Assembly (NCBI GenBank): GCA_947085045.1
Contig: CAMTUU010000013.1
Coordinates: 1-64,000 of the forward strand
From: Pseudolysinimonas_A sp947085045
GTDB taxonomy: Bacteria; Actinomycetota; Actinomycetes; Actinomycetales; Microbacteriaceae
DNA length: 64,000 nt
Direction: 5' to 3'
In this document: positions 26,942 to 34,949 of the stretch, piece by piece
How positions within the stretch are numbered: the first letter of the stretch is position 1
Layout: every line of letters begins with the position of its first letter
Notes under the pieces: generated by a model
Database searches by the model: none
What the model saw: only the letters and a program-made list of their open reading frames with translations
Told to the model about the DNA's origin: nothing
Translations under genes and position numbers: made by a program

Positions 26942-27310
26942 TTGGCACGTGACGCCTTCGGCCGTCCGCTCGCGGACGCGCCCCTGACTGTGGAGCCCGA
27001 GATCCGCGACATCGCCGAGGTCCCTGCGGTCGAGGTCATCAACACCGTGGCCGTGCATCTGCTTTCCGCCGCCGCCGTGCAGTGCGGGCTCGCGGAGGAC
27101 GACCCGCGCGTCGACCTCGACGAGGCGCGCAAGCTGATCGACTCACTCGCCGGCCTGGTGACGGCCGCCGCCCCGCATCTCGGCGATCACCACGCCCGCG
27201 CCCTGCGCGACGGCCTGCGCTCGGTGCAGCTCGCATTCCGTGAGGCCTCCCCCGTGCCCGACGCGATCGGTGCCGGTCCGGGCGAGAAGTACACGGGTCC
27301 CGTCAACTAG
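26942..27310 (+). CDS. DUF1844 family protein
   Basis: A 122-residue protein. The core IRDIAEVPAVEVINTVAVHLLSAAAVQCGLAEDDP and DLDEARKLIDSLAGLV is typical of DUF1844 proteins that sit divergent to infC in actinobacteria. The start is TTG at 26942, after AGAGGA; no ATG or GTG lies near. The C-terminal 25 residues (PVPDAIGAGPGEKYTGPVN) are unstructured. Role unknown. Confidence 0.85.
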   Translation: MARDAFGRPLADAPLTVEPEIRDIAEVPAVEVINTVAVHLLSAAAVQCGLAEDDPRVDLDEARKLIDSLAGLVTAAAPHLGDHHARALRDGLRSVQLAFREASPVPDAIGAGPGEKYTGPVN

Positions 27311-27332
27311 GGACCGCCCTCAGCGCTCTGCG

Positions 27333-27986
27333 TCAGCGGTCGGCGAGGGTGATCGGGATGCCGTGGGCGTCGGCCGCGACCTTGAGCGCGGCGAGATACC
27401 CCGTGAAGCCCGCGTCGTCGGTGGTGATGGCGAAGTCGACCGCGAAGCCGTGCGCGCCCTTCTGCTCCCACACGAGATTCTCGGTCACCAGGAAGCCGAA
27501 GTCCTTCCCGAGCTGTTCCTTGACGGCCGCAGCATCGCGGAGGATCACGTTGAGAACCCGCCCGCCGTCGTTGACGCCTCCCCGGGACATGGCCGTCGCG
27601 AGCAGCGCGCCCGCGTCCCGCCCGCGCTTGCGATTCGGGTAGCGAACCGCGCTGAGCTGGGAGATCTGATCCCAGGCGATCGGCGCGGGGAGACGGATGA
27701 CGAAGACGCCGCGCGGGGAGAATCCCGACACCCGGCTGCCGATCTGCGCCCGCAGCAGCGCGGTGATCCCCACCCACATGAGGGCGATGACACCGAAGAA
27801 CACGCCGAGCCAGACCAGTCCCCGCGCACCGAGCACCGCGAGTACGAAGAACAACCCTGCGAAAGCTCCCATCGCGATCCCGACGATCACCCCGGTGCGG
27901 GCCTGACGCGTGCCACGGACGCGGTCGTAGACCACGAACGCGGTCAGATCGGTGGCGGAGTCGAGGGCACTCACCGGGGCAGCCAT
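27333..27986 (-). CDS. two-helix membrane protein, conserved hypothetical
   Basis: 217 residues. Residues 1-35 are soluble, two hydrophobic helices lie at about 36-55 and 58-80, and a soluble C-terminal domain of ~130 residues ends LADR. The pattern of a short membrane hairpin followed by a beta-rich domain resembles PH-like membrane proteins, but I cannot name a family. Start ATG 27986; an upstream open frame of 44 codons shows no conserved features. Stop lies 23 bp from the convergent DUF1844 gene. Confidence 0.75.
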   Translation of the reverse strand: MAAPVSALDSATDLTAFVVYDRVRGTRQARTGVIVGIAMGAFAGLFFVLAVLGARGLVWLGVFFGVIALMWVGITALLRAQIGSRVSGFSPRGVFVIRLPAPIAWDQISQLSAVRYPNRKRGRDAGALLATAMSRGGVNDGGRVLNVILRDAAAVKEQLGKDFGFLVTENLVWEQKGAHGFAVDFAITTDDAGFTGYLAALKVAADAHGIPITLADR

Positions 27987-28023
27987 GACGCGAGCGTACC
28001 TCAGCTTCGTCGAGGTCGGGCAG

Positions 28024-28776
28024 TCAGACGGATTCGAGCCGCACGCCGATCGAGTCGACGCGTTCGAGGATGACGGGAGACGCCGCCCAGGCACCCCCGA
28101 GGCGGGCGAGCACGGCATCCAAATCGGCGTGATCGAGCCCGCCGTCGAGAGCGAGCTGCACGAGCAGCTCGGGGCCGCTCAGCCGCGCGTCGGGATCGCC
28201 GGGAGCGAGTTGCACTGCCCGTACCGATGGCTCCCCCGCGCTCGCGGCTAGGAAGGCCCGGAGTACCCGCTCGTCGGTGAAGCACGGGTCGAACCGCGAG
28301 CCGATGGCGACGGCTTCGAAGGCGGTGCGACGTACGGCGAACTCGGTCGGCGACCCCGGGTCGAGCACCATCGCCCCGGCACCGTCGGCGGCCGCGGCGA
28401 GGGCCGCGCGCGGCGCCGTCACCGGGATCGGCCGGGCGGCGGGATTCCAGGCGCGCATCGCGTCGACCGACGAGAACACCGGCAGCACGCTTCGGCCGTC
28501 GGGACCGGCGACGGTGACCAGCGCGAGTTCCTGGGTCTTGTCGACCCGCCGGCCGTGGGGGCCGAGGCCCTCGGCGCCGCGGTCGGAGACGAGCGGAACG
28601 AGCAGCCGGGCTGCGCCGAGCGCCGCCAGCACCTCCGGAACGCCGAGCTCGCGCGCGCGGAAGCGCAACACGGCCTCGATCAGGCGCGGGTCGGGCTCAC
28701 CGTCATCCCCTACCGCGGGGTTGTCGTGGAACTGCCGGCCCTCGAACGGGACGCCGGCGGAGTCGGCGTGCGTCAT
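28024..28776 (-). CDS. SseB-family protein
   Basis: 250 residues. The N-terminal part (residues ~25-130) matches the SseB N-terminal domain: RLLVPLVSDRGAEGLGPHGRRVDKTQELALVTVAGPDGRSVLPVFSS split over the expected strands, then AMRAWNPAARPIPV. It commonly sits next to hisA in Microbacteriaceae. Role unknown; in enterobacteria the name refers to enhanced serine sensitivity. Start ATG 28776, 8 bp after the hisA stop, so probably cotranscribed. Confidence 0.85.
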   Translation of the reverse strand: MTHADSAGVPFEGRQFHDNPAVGDDGEPDPRLIEAVLRFRARELGVPEVLAALGAARLLVPLVSDRGAEGLGPHGRRVDKTQELALVTVAGPDGRSVLPVFSSVDAMRAWNPAARPIPVTAPRAALAAAADGAGAMVLDPGSPTEFAVRRTAFEAVAIGSRFDPCFTDERVLRAFLAASAGEPSVRAVQLAPGDPDARLSGPELLVQLALDGGLDHADLDAVLARLGGAWAASPVILERVDSIGVRLESV

Positions 28777-28783
28777 GGAGGGT

Positions 28784-29533
28784 TCAGTCGCCCGCGACGT
28801 CGAGGGCTTCGGCGAGGGTGAACGCTCCCGCGTACAGCGCCTTGCCGACGATGGCACCCTCGACGCCCTGCGGCACGAGTTCGCGCAGCTCGGCGATGTC
28901 GTCGAGGTTCGCGATCCCGCCCGAGGCGATCACCGGGCGCGCCGTGCGCGCGCACACCTGGCTGAGCAGTTCGAGGTTGGGACCCTTGAGCGTGCCGTCC
29001 TTGGTCACGTCGGTGACGACGTAGCGCGAGCAGCCGGCGGCCTCGAGGCGCTCGAGCACCGTCCAGAGATCGCCGCCCTCCTGCGTCCAGCCACGGGCGG
29101 CGAGCGTCGTGCCGCGCACGTCGAGGCCGACCGCGATCGCGTCGCCGTACTCGGAGATGACGTGCGCCGCCCACTCGGGATTCTCCAGCGCCGCGGTGCC
29201 GAGGTTGATGCGCTTGGCGCCGGTGGCGAGGGCGGCGTCGAGCGATGCGTCGTCGCGGATGCCGCCGGAGAGCTCGATGTTGACTTTCCGGGGGGTGTTC
29301 TTGATGACCTTCTTGATGACCCCGTGGTTGGTGCCGCGACCGAAGGCGGCGTCGAGGTCGACGAGGTGGATCCATTCGGCGCCCTGGCTCGCCCAGGTGT
29401 CGGCCGCCTCGACCGGGTCGCCGTAGCTGGTCTCGCTGCCGGCGGCGCCCTGCGTGAGCCGCACCGCCTTGCCGCCCGCGACGTCGACAGCGGGGAGCAA
29501 AGTCAGCTTCGGGGAGGAGTTGAACTCGGTCAC
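28784..29533 (-). CDS. priA: phosphoribosyl isomerase A (HisA, probably bifunctional PriA)
   Basis: A 249-residue TIM barrel isomerising ProFAR in histidine synthesis. LLPAVDVAGGKAVRLTQG, SYGDPVEAA and WIHLVDLDAAFGRGTNH closely resemble actinobacterial PriA, which also replaces TrpF in tryptophan synthesis. Catalytic Asp residues are in PAVDV (N-terminal) and VTDVTKDGT. The start is GTG at 29533. Whether TrpF activity is present cannot be told here; it would follow if the genome lacks trpF. Confidence 0.93.
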   Translation of the reverse strand: MTEFNSSPKLTLLPAVDVAGGKAVRLTQGAAGSETSYGDPVEAADTWASQGAEWIHLVDLDAAFGRGTNHGVIKKVIKNTPRKVNIELSGGIRDDASLDAALATGAKRINLGTAALENPEWAAHVISEYGDAIAVGLDVRGTTLAARGWTQEGGDLWTVLERLEAAGCSRYVVTDVTKDGTLKGPNLELLSQVCARTARPVIASGGIANLDDIAELRELVPQGVEGAIVGKALYAGAFTLAEALDVAGD

Positions 29534-29570
29534 AAGGTGGAAAGCGTAGCCGACTCGGCCCGCGCGCCGG

Positions 29571-30206
29571 TTACAGCGTGCCGATCCAGTTGCGCAGCAG
29601 CTGGATGCCGGGCTCCCCCGACTTCTCCGGGTGGAACTGGGTCGCCGACAGCGGTCCGTTCTCCGCCGCCGCGACGAAGCGGCCGCCGTGATCGGCCCAC
29701 GTCACCTGCGGCTGCGCGAAGGCGCCGTAAACGTCGAGCTCCCAGCGGCGCGCGGCGTAGGAGTGCACGAAATAGAAGCGCTCGTCGCGGATGCCCTCGA
29801 AGAGCACGGAATCCTCGGGCGCGTCGACGGTGTTCCAACCCATGTGCGGCAGCACCGGCGCCTGAAGCTCGTCGACGACACCCGGCCACTCGCCGAGTCC
29901 CTCCGTGTCGGTGCCGCGCTCGACCCCGCGAGCGAAGAGCACCTGCATCCCGACGCAGATGCCGAGCACGGGCCGCCCGCCGGCGAGGCGCCGTTCGATG
30001 AGCTCCCCGCCGCGCGCGGCCTCCAACGCCGCCATCACCGCCGTGAACGCCCCGACGCCGGGCACCAGGAGGCCGTCGGCATCCACCGCCTTCTGCCGGT
30101 CGGCGGTGAGTTCGACCTCGGCCCCGGCCGCCTCGAGCGCCTTGGCGGCCGAGTGCACGTTGCCGGAACCGTAGTCGAGCACGACCACGGATTTCCTAGG
30201 CGCCAT
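29571..30206 (-). CDS. hisH: imidazole glycerol phosphate synthase, glutaminase subunit
   Basis: 211 residues, class I glutamine amidotransferase supplying ammonia to HisF. Nucleophile Cys in GICVGMQVLF (about residue 82), His-Glu pair in QFHPEKSG near the C-terminus, and N-terminal VVLDYGSGNVHS. Start ATG 30206; 2 bp after hisB. Confidence 0.96.
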   Translation of the reverse strand: MAPRKSVVVLDYGSGNVHSAAKALEAAGAEVELTADRQKAVDADGLLVPGVGAFTAVMAALEAARGGELIERRLAGGRPVLGICVGMQVLFARGVERGTDTEGLGEWPGVVDELQAPVLPHMGWNTVDAPEDSVLFEGIRDERFYFVHSYAARRWELDVYGAFAQPQVTWADHGGRFVAAAENGPLSATQFHPEKSGEPGIQLLRNWIGTL

Positions 30207-30208
30207 CG

Positions 30209-30811
30209 TTACAGCGCGCCCTTGGTCGACGGGATGCCGCGCACGCGCGCGTCGGGCTCGACGGCCCGGCGGAACGCGCGCGCGAACGCCTTGAACTCCG
30301 CCTCGGCGATGTGGTGCGGGTCGCGGCCCGCGACGACGGTGACGTGCATCGTCAGCCCGGCGTTGAACGCGATCGCCTCGAAGACGTGCCGCACCATCGA
30401 GCCGGTGAAGTGCCCGCCGATGAGGTGGTGCGCGAACCCCTGCGGCTCGCCGGAGTGCACCAGATACGGGCGGCCGGAGACATCCACGACCGCCTGCGCG
30501 AGCGCCTCGTCGAGCGGTACCAGGGCGTCGCCGTAGCGGCCGATCCCCGACTTGTCGCCGAGCGCCTGCTTGATCGCCTGGCCGAGCACGATGCCGGTGT
30601 CTTCCACGGTGTGGTGCACGTCGATGTCGGTGTCGCCGGACGCCTTCACGGTGAGGTCGACGAGCGAGTGCTTGCTGAAGGCCGTCAGCAGGTGGTCGAA
30701 GAACGGCACGCTCGTGTCGATGCTCGAGGTGCCCGTGCCGTCGAGGTCGAGGCTCAGCTCGATCGACGACTCGCTGGTCTGACGCGAGAGCTTCGCGGTG
30801 CGGTCGGCCAT
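30209..30811 (-). CDS. hisB: imidazoleglycerol-phosphate dehydratase
   Basis: 200 residues, Mn-dependent dehydratase. Metal-binding motifs HHTVEDTGI (about residue 67) and HHIAEAEFKA (about residue 167) are complete. Monofunctional, with no fused phosphatase, as usual in actinobacteria. Start ATG 30811, 10 bp downstream of the hisC stop. Confidence 0.96.
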   Translation of the reverse strand: MADRTAKLSRQTSESSIELSLDLDGTGTSSIDTSVPFFDHLLTAFSKHSLVDLTVKASGDTDIDVHHTVEDTGIVLGQAIKQALGDKSGIGRYGDALVPLDEALAQAVVDVSGRPYLVHSGEPQGFAHHLIGGHFTGSMVRHVFEAIAFNAGLTMHVTVVAGRDPHHIAEAEFKAFARAFRRAVEPDARVRGIPSTKGAL

Positions 30812-30821
30812 GCGCCCAAGC

Positions 30822-31913
30822 TTAGGGGCGCGCTCCTCCGGGTCCGAGTTGCGCGAGCGCATCCAGGAAGTAGGTCGTCTCCTCCGCGGTGCCCGCGGTC
30901 ACCCGGAGCGCGCCGGGCAGGCCGACGTCGCGGATCAGGATGTCGCGCTCCCGCAACGCCCGGAAGGTGGCACCGGGGTCGGTGACACCGTCGAAGAGCA
31001 CGAAGTTCGCCTGACTGTCGTGCGCGCGGTAGCCGAGCACGGGCAACTCGGTGAGCATCCGATCGCGCTGTCCGCGGATGTCGTCGACCATCGCGAGCAT
31101 CTCGGGGGCGTGCCGCAGCGCCGCGAGGGCCGCCGCCTGGGTGAGCGCGGAGAGATGGTACGGCAGGCGCACCAGCCGCAACGCGTCGGTCACGGCAGGA
31201 TCCGCGGCGAGGTACCCGACTCGCACCCCGGCGAACGCGAACGCCTTGCTCATGGTGCGGGAGACGATGAGGCGCTCCCGGCCCGGCAGCAGCGTCAGTG
31301 CGCTCCGGAGCCGTTCGGGCATGAACTCGGCGTACGCCTCATCGACGAACACCATCCCGCGCGACGCGGCGTAGACCGCTTCGATCGTCGCGAGCGGCAG
31401 CGGCGTGCCGGTGGGGTTGTTCGGGGCGCACAGGAACACGAGGTCGGGATCGGTGCGCTCGATGGCCGCGACAGCGGTCTCGGGCGAGATCGCGTAGTCG
31501 GCATCCCGCTCTCCCGTCACCCATTCGGTGCCGGTGCCCGCGGCGATGATCGGGTGCATCGAGTAGGTGGGCGGAAATCCGAGCACCCGTCGGCCGGGAC
31601 CGCCGAACGCCTGGAGCACGTGCTGGATGATCTCGTTCGACCCGTTCGCCGCCCAGATCTGGTCGGCGGACAGGGAGTGGCCGAGGTACCCGGCGAAGGA
31701 GTCGCGCAGCGCCGTGAACTCGCGATCGGGATAGCGGTTCGCGCCGGTCACGGCGCGGGCGAGCGAGTCGACGATGTCGCGAGCGACGCCCTCGGGGATG
31801 GGATGCGTGTTCTCGTTGACGTTGAGCGCGTAGCGCACCGGGTCCTGCGGAGCGCCGTACGGGGAGGCACCCCTCAGGTCGTCGCGCAACGGGAGATCGG
31901 AGAGGGAGACCAT
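30822..31913 (-). CDS. hisC: histidinol-phosphate aminotransferase
   Basis: 363 residues, class I/II PLP enzyme. NENTHPIP, the nucleotide-like pocket NGSNEII, NPTGTPLP, DEAYAEF and the PLP lysine in SRTMSKAFAFAGVRVGY are all visible. It heads hisC-hisB-hisH-priA; hisD, which often precedes hisC, is not here. ATG 31913. Confidence 0.95.
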   Translation of the reverse strand: MVSLSDLPLRDDLRGASPYGAPQDPVRYALNVNENTHPIPEGVARDIVDSLARAVTGANRYPDREFTALRDSFAGYLGHSLSADQIWAANGSNEIIQHVLQAFGGPGRRVLGFPPTYSMHPIIAAGTGTEWVTGERDADYAISPETAVAAIERTDPDLVFLCAPNNPTGTPLPLATIEAVYAASRGMVFVDEAYAEFMPERLRSALTLLPGRERLIVSRTMSKAFAFAGVRVGYLAADPAVTDALRLVRLPYHLSALTQAAALAALRHAPEMLAMVDDIRGQRDRMLTELPVLGYRAHDSQANFVLFDGVTDPGATFRALRERDILIRDVGLPGALRVTAGTAEETTYFLDALAQLGPGGARP

Positions 31914-31964
31914 CCGCCCGAGTCTAAAGCGGCGGGCGGCAGCGTCCCGTCGCCAGACGGGACC

Positions 31965-32321
31965 CTACCGGGTGTACCGGGTGGGGATCGCGAGCTCCTG
32001 GCCCGGCTGGATCTCACTCGAGGCGAGCTGGTTGAACGAGACCACCTGGGCGGCGAACTCGCGGGGGTCTTCCGCGGGGGCGATCTCGGCGGCGAGGTCC
32101 CAGAGAGACTGGCCGCCGTCGACGGTGACCCAGGTGAGGGAGTCGGGCGCGGCGTCGAGCGAGGCGACGGCCCCCGGAGCGCCGAGGCCGAAGACGAGAG
32201 CGGCGATGACGAGCGGGATCGCCGCGAGCGTGCCGAACACGACCCGCCCGCGACGGGTGAGACGCAGCCGCGGAACCACGGGCACCTGCGCGGCGGGCAG
32301 GTATGAGATCACTGCGGTCAT
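31965..32321 (-). CDS. LysM-domain membrane protein, probable SOS cell-division protein
   Basis: 118 residues. A basic N-terminus, one membrane helix (about residues 29-50) and a C-terminal LysM domain (WVTVDGGQSLWDLAAEIAP...QLASSEIQPGQELAIP) facing outside and likely to bind peptidoglycan. Divergence from lexA with two LexA boxes over its promoter is the arrangement of YneA in Bacillus, DivS in Corynebacterium and Rv2719c in Mycobacterium, which delay division during DNA damage. Sequence shows the domain; the division role is inferred from context. Start ATG 32321. Confidence 0.85.
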   Translation of the reverse strand: MTAVISYLPAAQVPVVPRLRLTRRGRVVFGTLAAIPLVIAALVFGLGAPGAVASLDAAPDSLTWVTVDGGQSLWDLAAEIAPAEDPREFAAQVVSFNQLASSEIQPGQELAIPTRYTR

Positions 32322-32411
32322 GTCGTGCTCCTCGTGAAGAACCGGTCCTGTGGACAGTCGCCCCCGGGGCCTCAGCGGCCGGGCCGAAGCCCCGGAAGCG
32401 AATCTGTGTTC

Positions 32412-32442
32412 CGAACATACCTTCGATCGAACATATGTTCAA
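32412..32442 (-). promoter_or_regulatory. promoter of the LysM gene with two LexA boxes
   Basis: On the minus strand TTGAAC (32442-32437), a 17-bp spacer, TATGTT (32419-32414). LexA box CGAACATATGTTC (32428-32440, near perfect) covers the -35, and a weaker box CGAACATACCTTCG (32412-32425, one mismatch to CGAAC-N4-GTTYG) covers the -10. Double occupancy implies tight repression. Confidence 0.8.
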
Positions 32443-32483
32443 CCCGAGTCTCGGGCTTTTCGCCAGGAATCGGCCGACACACT

Positions 32484-32523
32484 CGAACGAATGTTTGCCG
32501 GAGCGACCGTGACCGGATACAGT
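32484..32523 (+). promoter_or_regulatory. lexA promoter with LexA box
   Basis: CGAACGAATGTTTG (32484-32497) fits the Gram-positive LexA consensus CGAAC-N4-GTTYG exactly. It overlaps the proposed -35 TTGCCG (32495-32500), which is followed by a 17-bp spacer and TACAGT (32518-32523). This gives lexA autoregulation. Confidence 0.75.
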
Positions 32524-32597
32524 TTCGATCGCAGGAGCGATTCGATCACCGACCACCGACATCGGGACCGCGCCTGCCGACGAAGAGGGGTTGTTCC

Positions 32598-33278
32598 ATG
32601 AACGAGACGCCGGATGTGGACGCCGTCGAGCGCCCGAGCACCCGCCGCCGCACCTCGCTGAGCGAGAAGCAGACCGCGATCCTCGAGATGATCCAGCGCT
32701 CCGTCGCCTCGCGGGGGTACCCGCCGAGCATGCGCGAGATCGGAGATGCCGTCGGGCTGTCCTCGTTGTCGAGCGTCACCCACCAACTCACCCAGTTGGA
32801 ACTCTCGGGCTACCTGCGCCGCGACCCGAACCGCCCCCGCGCCCTGGAAGTGCTCATCGAGCTCCCCGGCACCGAGTCGTCGGACTCCGGCATCCCGGTC
32901 GGCGACGCCGCGATGGTGCCGCTCGTCGGGCGGATCGCCGCCGGCATCCCGATCACCGCCGATCAGCAGGTGGATGAGGTCTTCCCGCTCCCCCGCCAGC
33001 TCGTCGGCAAGGGCGACCTGTTCATGCTCAAGGTCGTCGGCGAGTCGATGATCGATGCCGCCATCTGCGACGGTGACTGGGTCGTGGTGCGCCAGCAGAA
33101 GAGCGCCGAGAACGGAGAGATCGTCGCGGCGATGCTCGACGGGGAGGCGACGGTCAAGGTCTTCCGCCAGCGCGACGGCCACATCTGGCTGCTGCCGCGC
33201 AATTCGGCGTTCGAGCCGATCGTCGGCGACGACGCCGAGATCCTCGGCAAGATCGTCGCCGTGCTCCGCTCCGTTTAG
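32598..33278 (+). CDS. lexA: SOS repressor LexA
   Basis: 226 residues. N-terminal winged helix (SEKQTAILEMIQRSVASRGYPPSMREIGDAVGLSS), a linker, then the S24 peptidase domain with cleavage site Ala115-Gly116 (RIAAGIPI), nucleophile Ser150 in VVGESM and general base Lys187 in TVKVF. RecA filaments trigger self-cleavage. The start ATG at 32598 follows GAGGGG. Stop overlaps the stop of the decayed hydrolase on the other strand. Confidence 0.97.
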   Translation: MNETPDVDAVERPSTRRRTSLSEKQTAILEMIQRSVASRGYPPSMREIGDAVGLSSLSSVTHQLTQLELSGYLRRDPNRPRALEVLIELPGTESSDSGIPVGDAAMVPLVGRIAAGIPITADQQVDEVFPLPRQLVGKGDLFMLKVVGESMIDAAICDGDWVVVRQQKSAENGEIVAAMLDGEATVKVFRQRDGHIWLLPRNSAFEPIVGDDAEILGKIVAVLRSV

Positions 33279-33905
33279 ACCGGCTGCTCGGCCTCCCCCG
33301 GCGTCGCCGGCGCGTGCCGCGCCACCCAGTCGCAGAGCAGCGTCATGAACGCGGCGTGGTCGTCGCGGAAGACCGTGTGCCCCGCGTTCGCTACCCGTGT
33401 CACCGTCATCCCGAGCTGCTCCAGCGCCCGCTCCTCGCGCGCACCGATGAGCATGCTGCGCTGTGCGAGTACGCCCGCGACGGGGCGACCAGGGATGCCG
33501 GCGGCGTCAGGGCGCTCGTGCGGGTGAAGCCCAGCAGCGTTCGCCGATCCCACCGGGCGAGGGTCGCGAGCTCGGGGTCGACGTCGTCCTGACCCCAGCG
33601 CGGGTTGAGCCGCGCCGCCGCGTCCAGGCGCTCGGACGCGGCGAGAGCAGGAACACCGGCGCGGCACCGTGGAGCCCGCGCGGGAAGGCGAACGCCGGAT
33701 CGACGTCGACGACGGGGCGCCCGGATGCGACCCGCGACCCGGGAGGCCACGAGGGCGCCGAGCGAATGACCGACGAGCAGATCGACGCGGTGCCGGGCGC
33801 GATGATCCGATTGGATGCCGTGCACCAGCACGGCCACGCGATCGCCGGTCCCCGAGTCGTGCACCGCCAGTCGTATCCCGCGAGCGTACGTGCGGCGTCT
33901 GGACG
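33275..33905 (-). pseudogene. decayed alpha/beta hydrolase
   Basis: Hydrolase signatures are spread over three frames of the minus strand. Near 33860 one frame reads DSGTGDRVAVLVHGIQSDH, then jumps straight to VDLLVGHSLGALVASRVAG (nucleophile elbow), so the ~40-50 residues normally between are deleted. Then VVDVDPAFAFPRGLHGAAPVF continues in a second frame, LNPRWGQDDVDPELATLARW in the first, and the C-terminal part with the catalytic His (AGHTVFRDDH) in the third, ending at a TAA at 33275. At least three frameshifts plus a deletion make a working protein implausible. The intact ancestor probably belonged to the lexA neighbourhood. Confidence 0.8.
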
Positions 33906-33932
33906 TCCCGTCTCACGCAGCCGCGTGACGGA

Positions 33933-34874
33933 TCAGCCGAGCAGAGCGACGCCGAAGTCCGCGACGACCGACCGCACCTCCGCGAGGTAGCGCTGTGCCT
34001 GCTCGGTGAGCGGGATCGCGGCATGTCCGATCCAGCCGATCTCGATGCTCTCGTCGACGTCGAGCGGGATCGCGACGATCGCCGGGTCGAGGTCGTCGCT
34101 GATGATGCCCGTCGAGATCGTGTAGCCGCCGAGCCCGATCATGAGGTTGAAGATGGTCGCGCGGTCGGAGACCCGGATCTCCTGCTTGCTCGACATGGTG
34201 GAGAGGATCTCCTCGGCGAGGTAGAACGAGTTGTTCGCCCCTTGGTCGAAGGTAAGCCGCGGCAGTTCGGCGAGATCGGCGAGGGTGACGCGGTCCCGGG
34301 AGGCGAGCGCGTTCTTCCGCGAGATGAAGATGTGCGGCGAGGCCGCGAAGAGCGGGTGGAATGAGAGCCCGGCATCCCGCAGCAGTTTGTCGATGACCCT
34401 CCGGTTGACGTCGTTCCGGTAGAGGATGCCGAGTTCGCTGCGGAGGGTCCGCACGTCCTCGATGATGTCCCAGGTGCGGGTCTCCCGCAACGAGAACTCG
34501 TACTCGGCCGCGTCGGCCGCCTTCACCATCCGCACGAACGCGTCGACCGCGAACGAGTAGTGCTGCGCCGAGACCCCGAGCAGGCGTCGCGACGGCGGCC
34601 GGCCCAGATAGCGCTGCTCGAGGAGTGCGACCTGTTCGACGACCTGCCGGGCGTAGCCGAGGAACTCGGTCCCGTCGTCGGTGAGCGTGACCCCGCGGGC
34701 CGAGCGGACGAGAAGAGCACGGCCCACCCGGGTCTCGAGGTCCTTCATCGCCGCGGACATCGTCGGCTGCGCGACGTAGAGCAGATCGGCGGCGGCGCTG
34801 ATCGAACCCTCCGCGGCAACCTCGATGAAGTAATGGAGTTGCTGGAGGGTGATGCCGCTCGATCGCGATGCCAT
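33933..34874 (-). CDS. LysR-family transcriptional regulator, probable regulator of mesX-mesD
   Basis: 313 residues. N-terminal winged HTH (LQQLHYFIEVAAEGSISAAADLLYVAQPTMSAAMKDLE), a linker helix, then a two-lobed effector domain (about 95-305). Divergent from mesX with 75 bp between the starts, and with a T-N11-A type palindrome in that gap. Similar LysR genes accompany the folate-independent methionine synthase genes in other bacteria, suggesting control by methionine or sulfur status; the effector is unknown. Start ATG 34874. Confidence 0.88.
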   Translation of the reverse strand: MASRSSGITLQQLHYFIEVAAEGSISAAADLLYVAQPTMSAAMKDLETRVGRALLVRSARGVTLTDDGTEFLGYARQVVEQVALLEQRYLGRPPSRRLLGVSAQHYSFAVDAFVRMVKAADAAEYEFSLRETRTWDIIEDVRTLRSELGILYRNDVNRRVIDKLLRDAGLSFHPLFAASPHIFISRKNALASRDRVTLADLAELPRLTFDQGANNSFYLAEEILSTMSSKQEIRVSDRATIFNLMIGLGGYTISTGIISDDLDPAIVAIPLDVDESIEIGWIGHAAIPLTEQAQRYLAEVRSVVADFGVALLG

Positions 34875-34883
34875 AGGAACAGG

Positions 34884-34899
34884 CTATAGGGATGCATAG
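34884..34899. promoter_or_regulatory. candidate LysR operator CTAT-N8-ATAG
   Basis: CTAT (34884-34887), AGGGATGC, ATAG (34896-34899), an interrupted palindrome containing the T-N11-A signature of LysR-type boxes. A further ATAG lies at 34873-34876. Located 10-25 bp upstream of the regulator's own start and ~50 bp upstream of mesX. Confidence 0.5.
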
Positions 34900-34949
34900 T
34901 CGCGGCGAGTTACCCGATGCCCTCGGCGTCCCCGCACGATGGAGGGACC

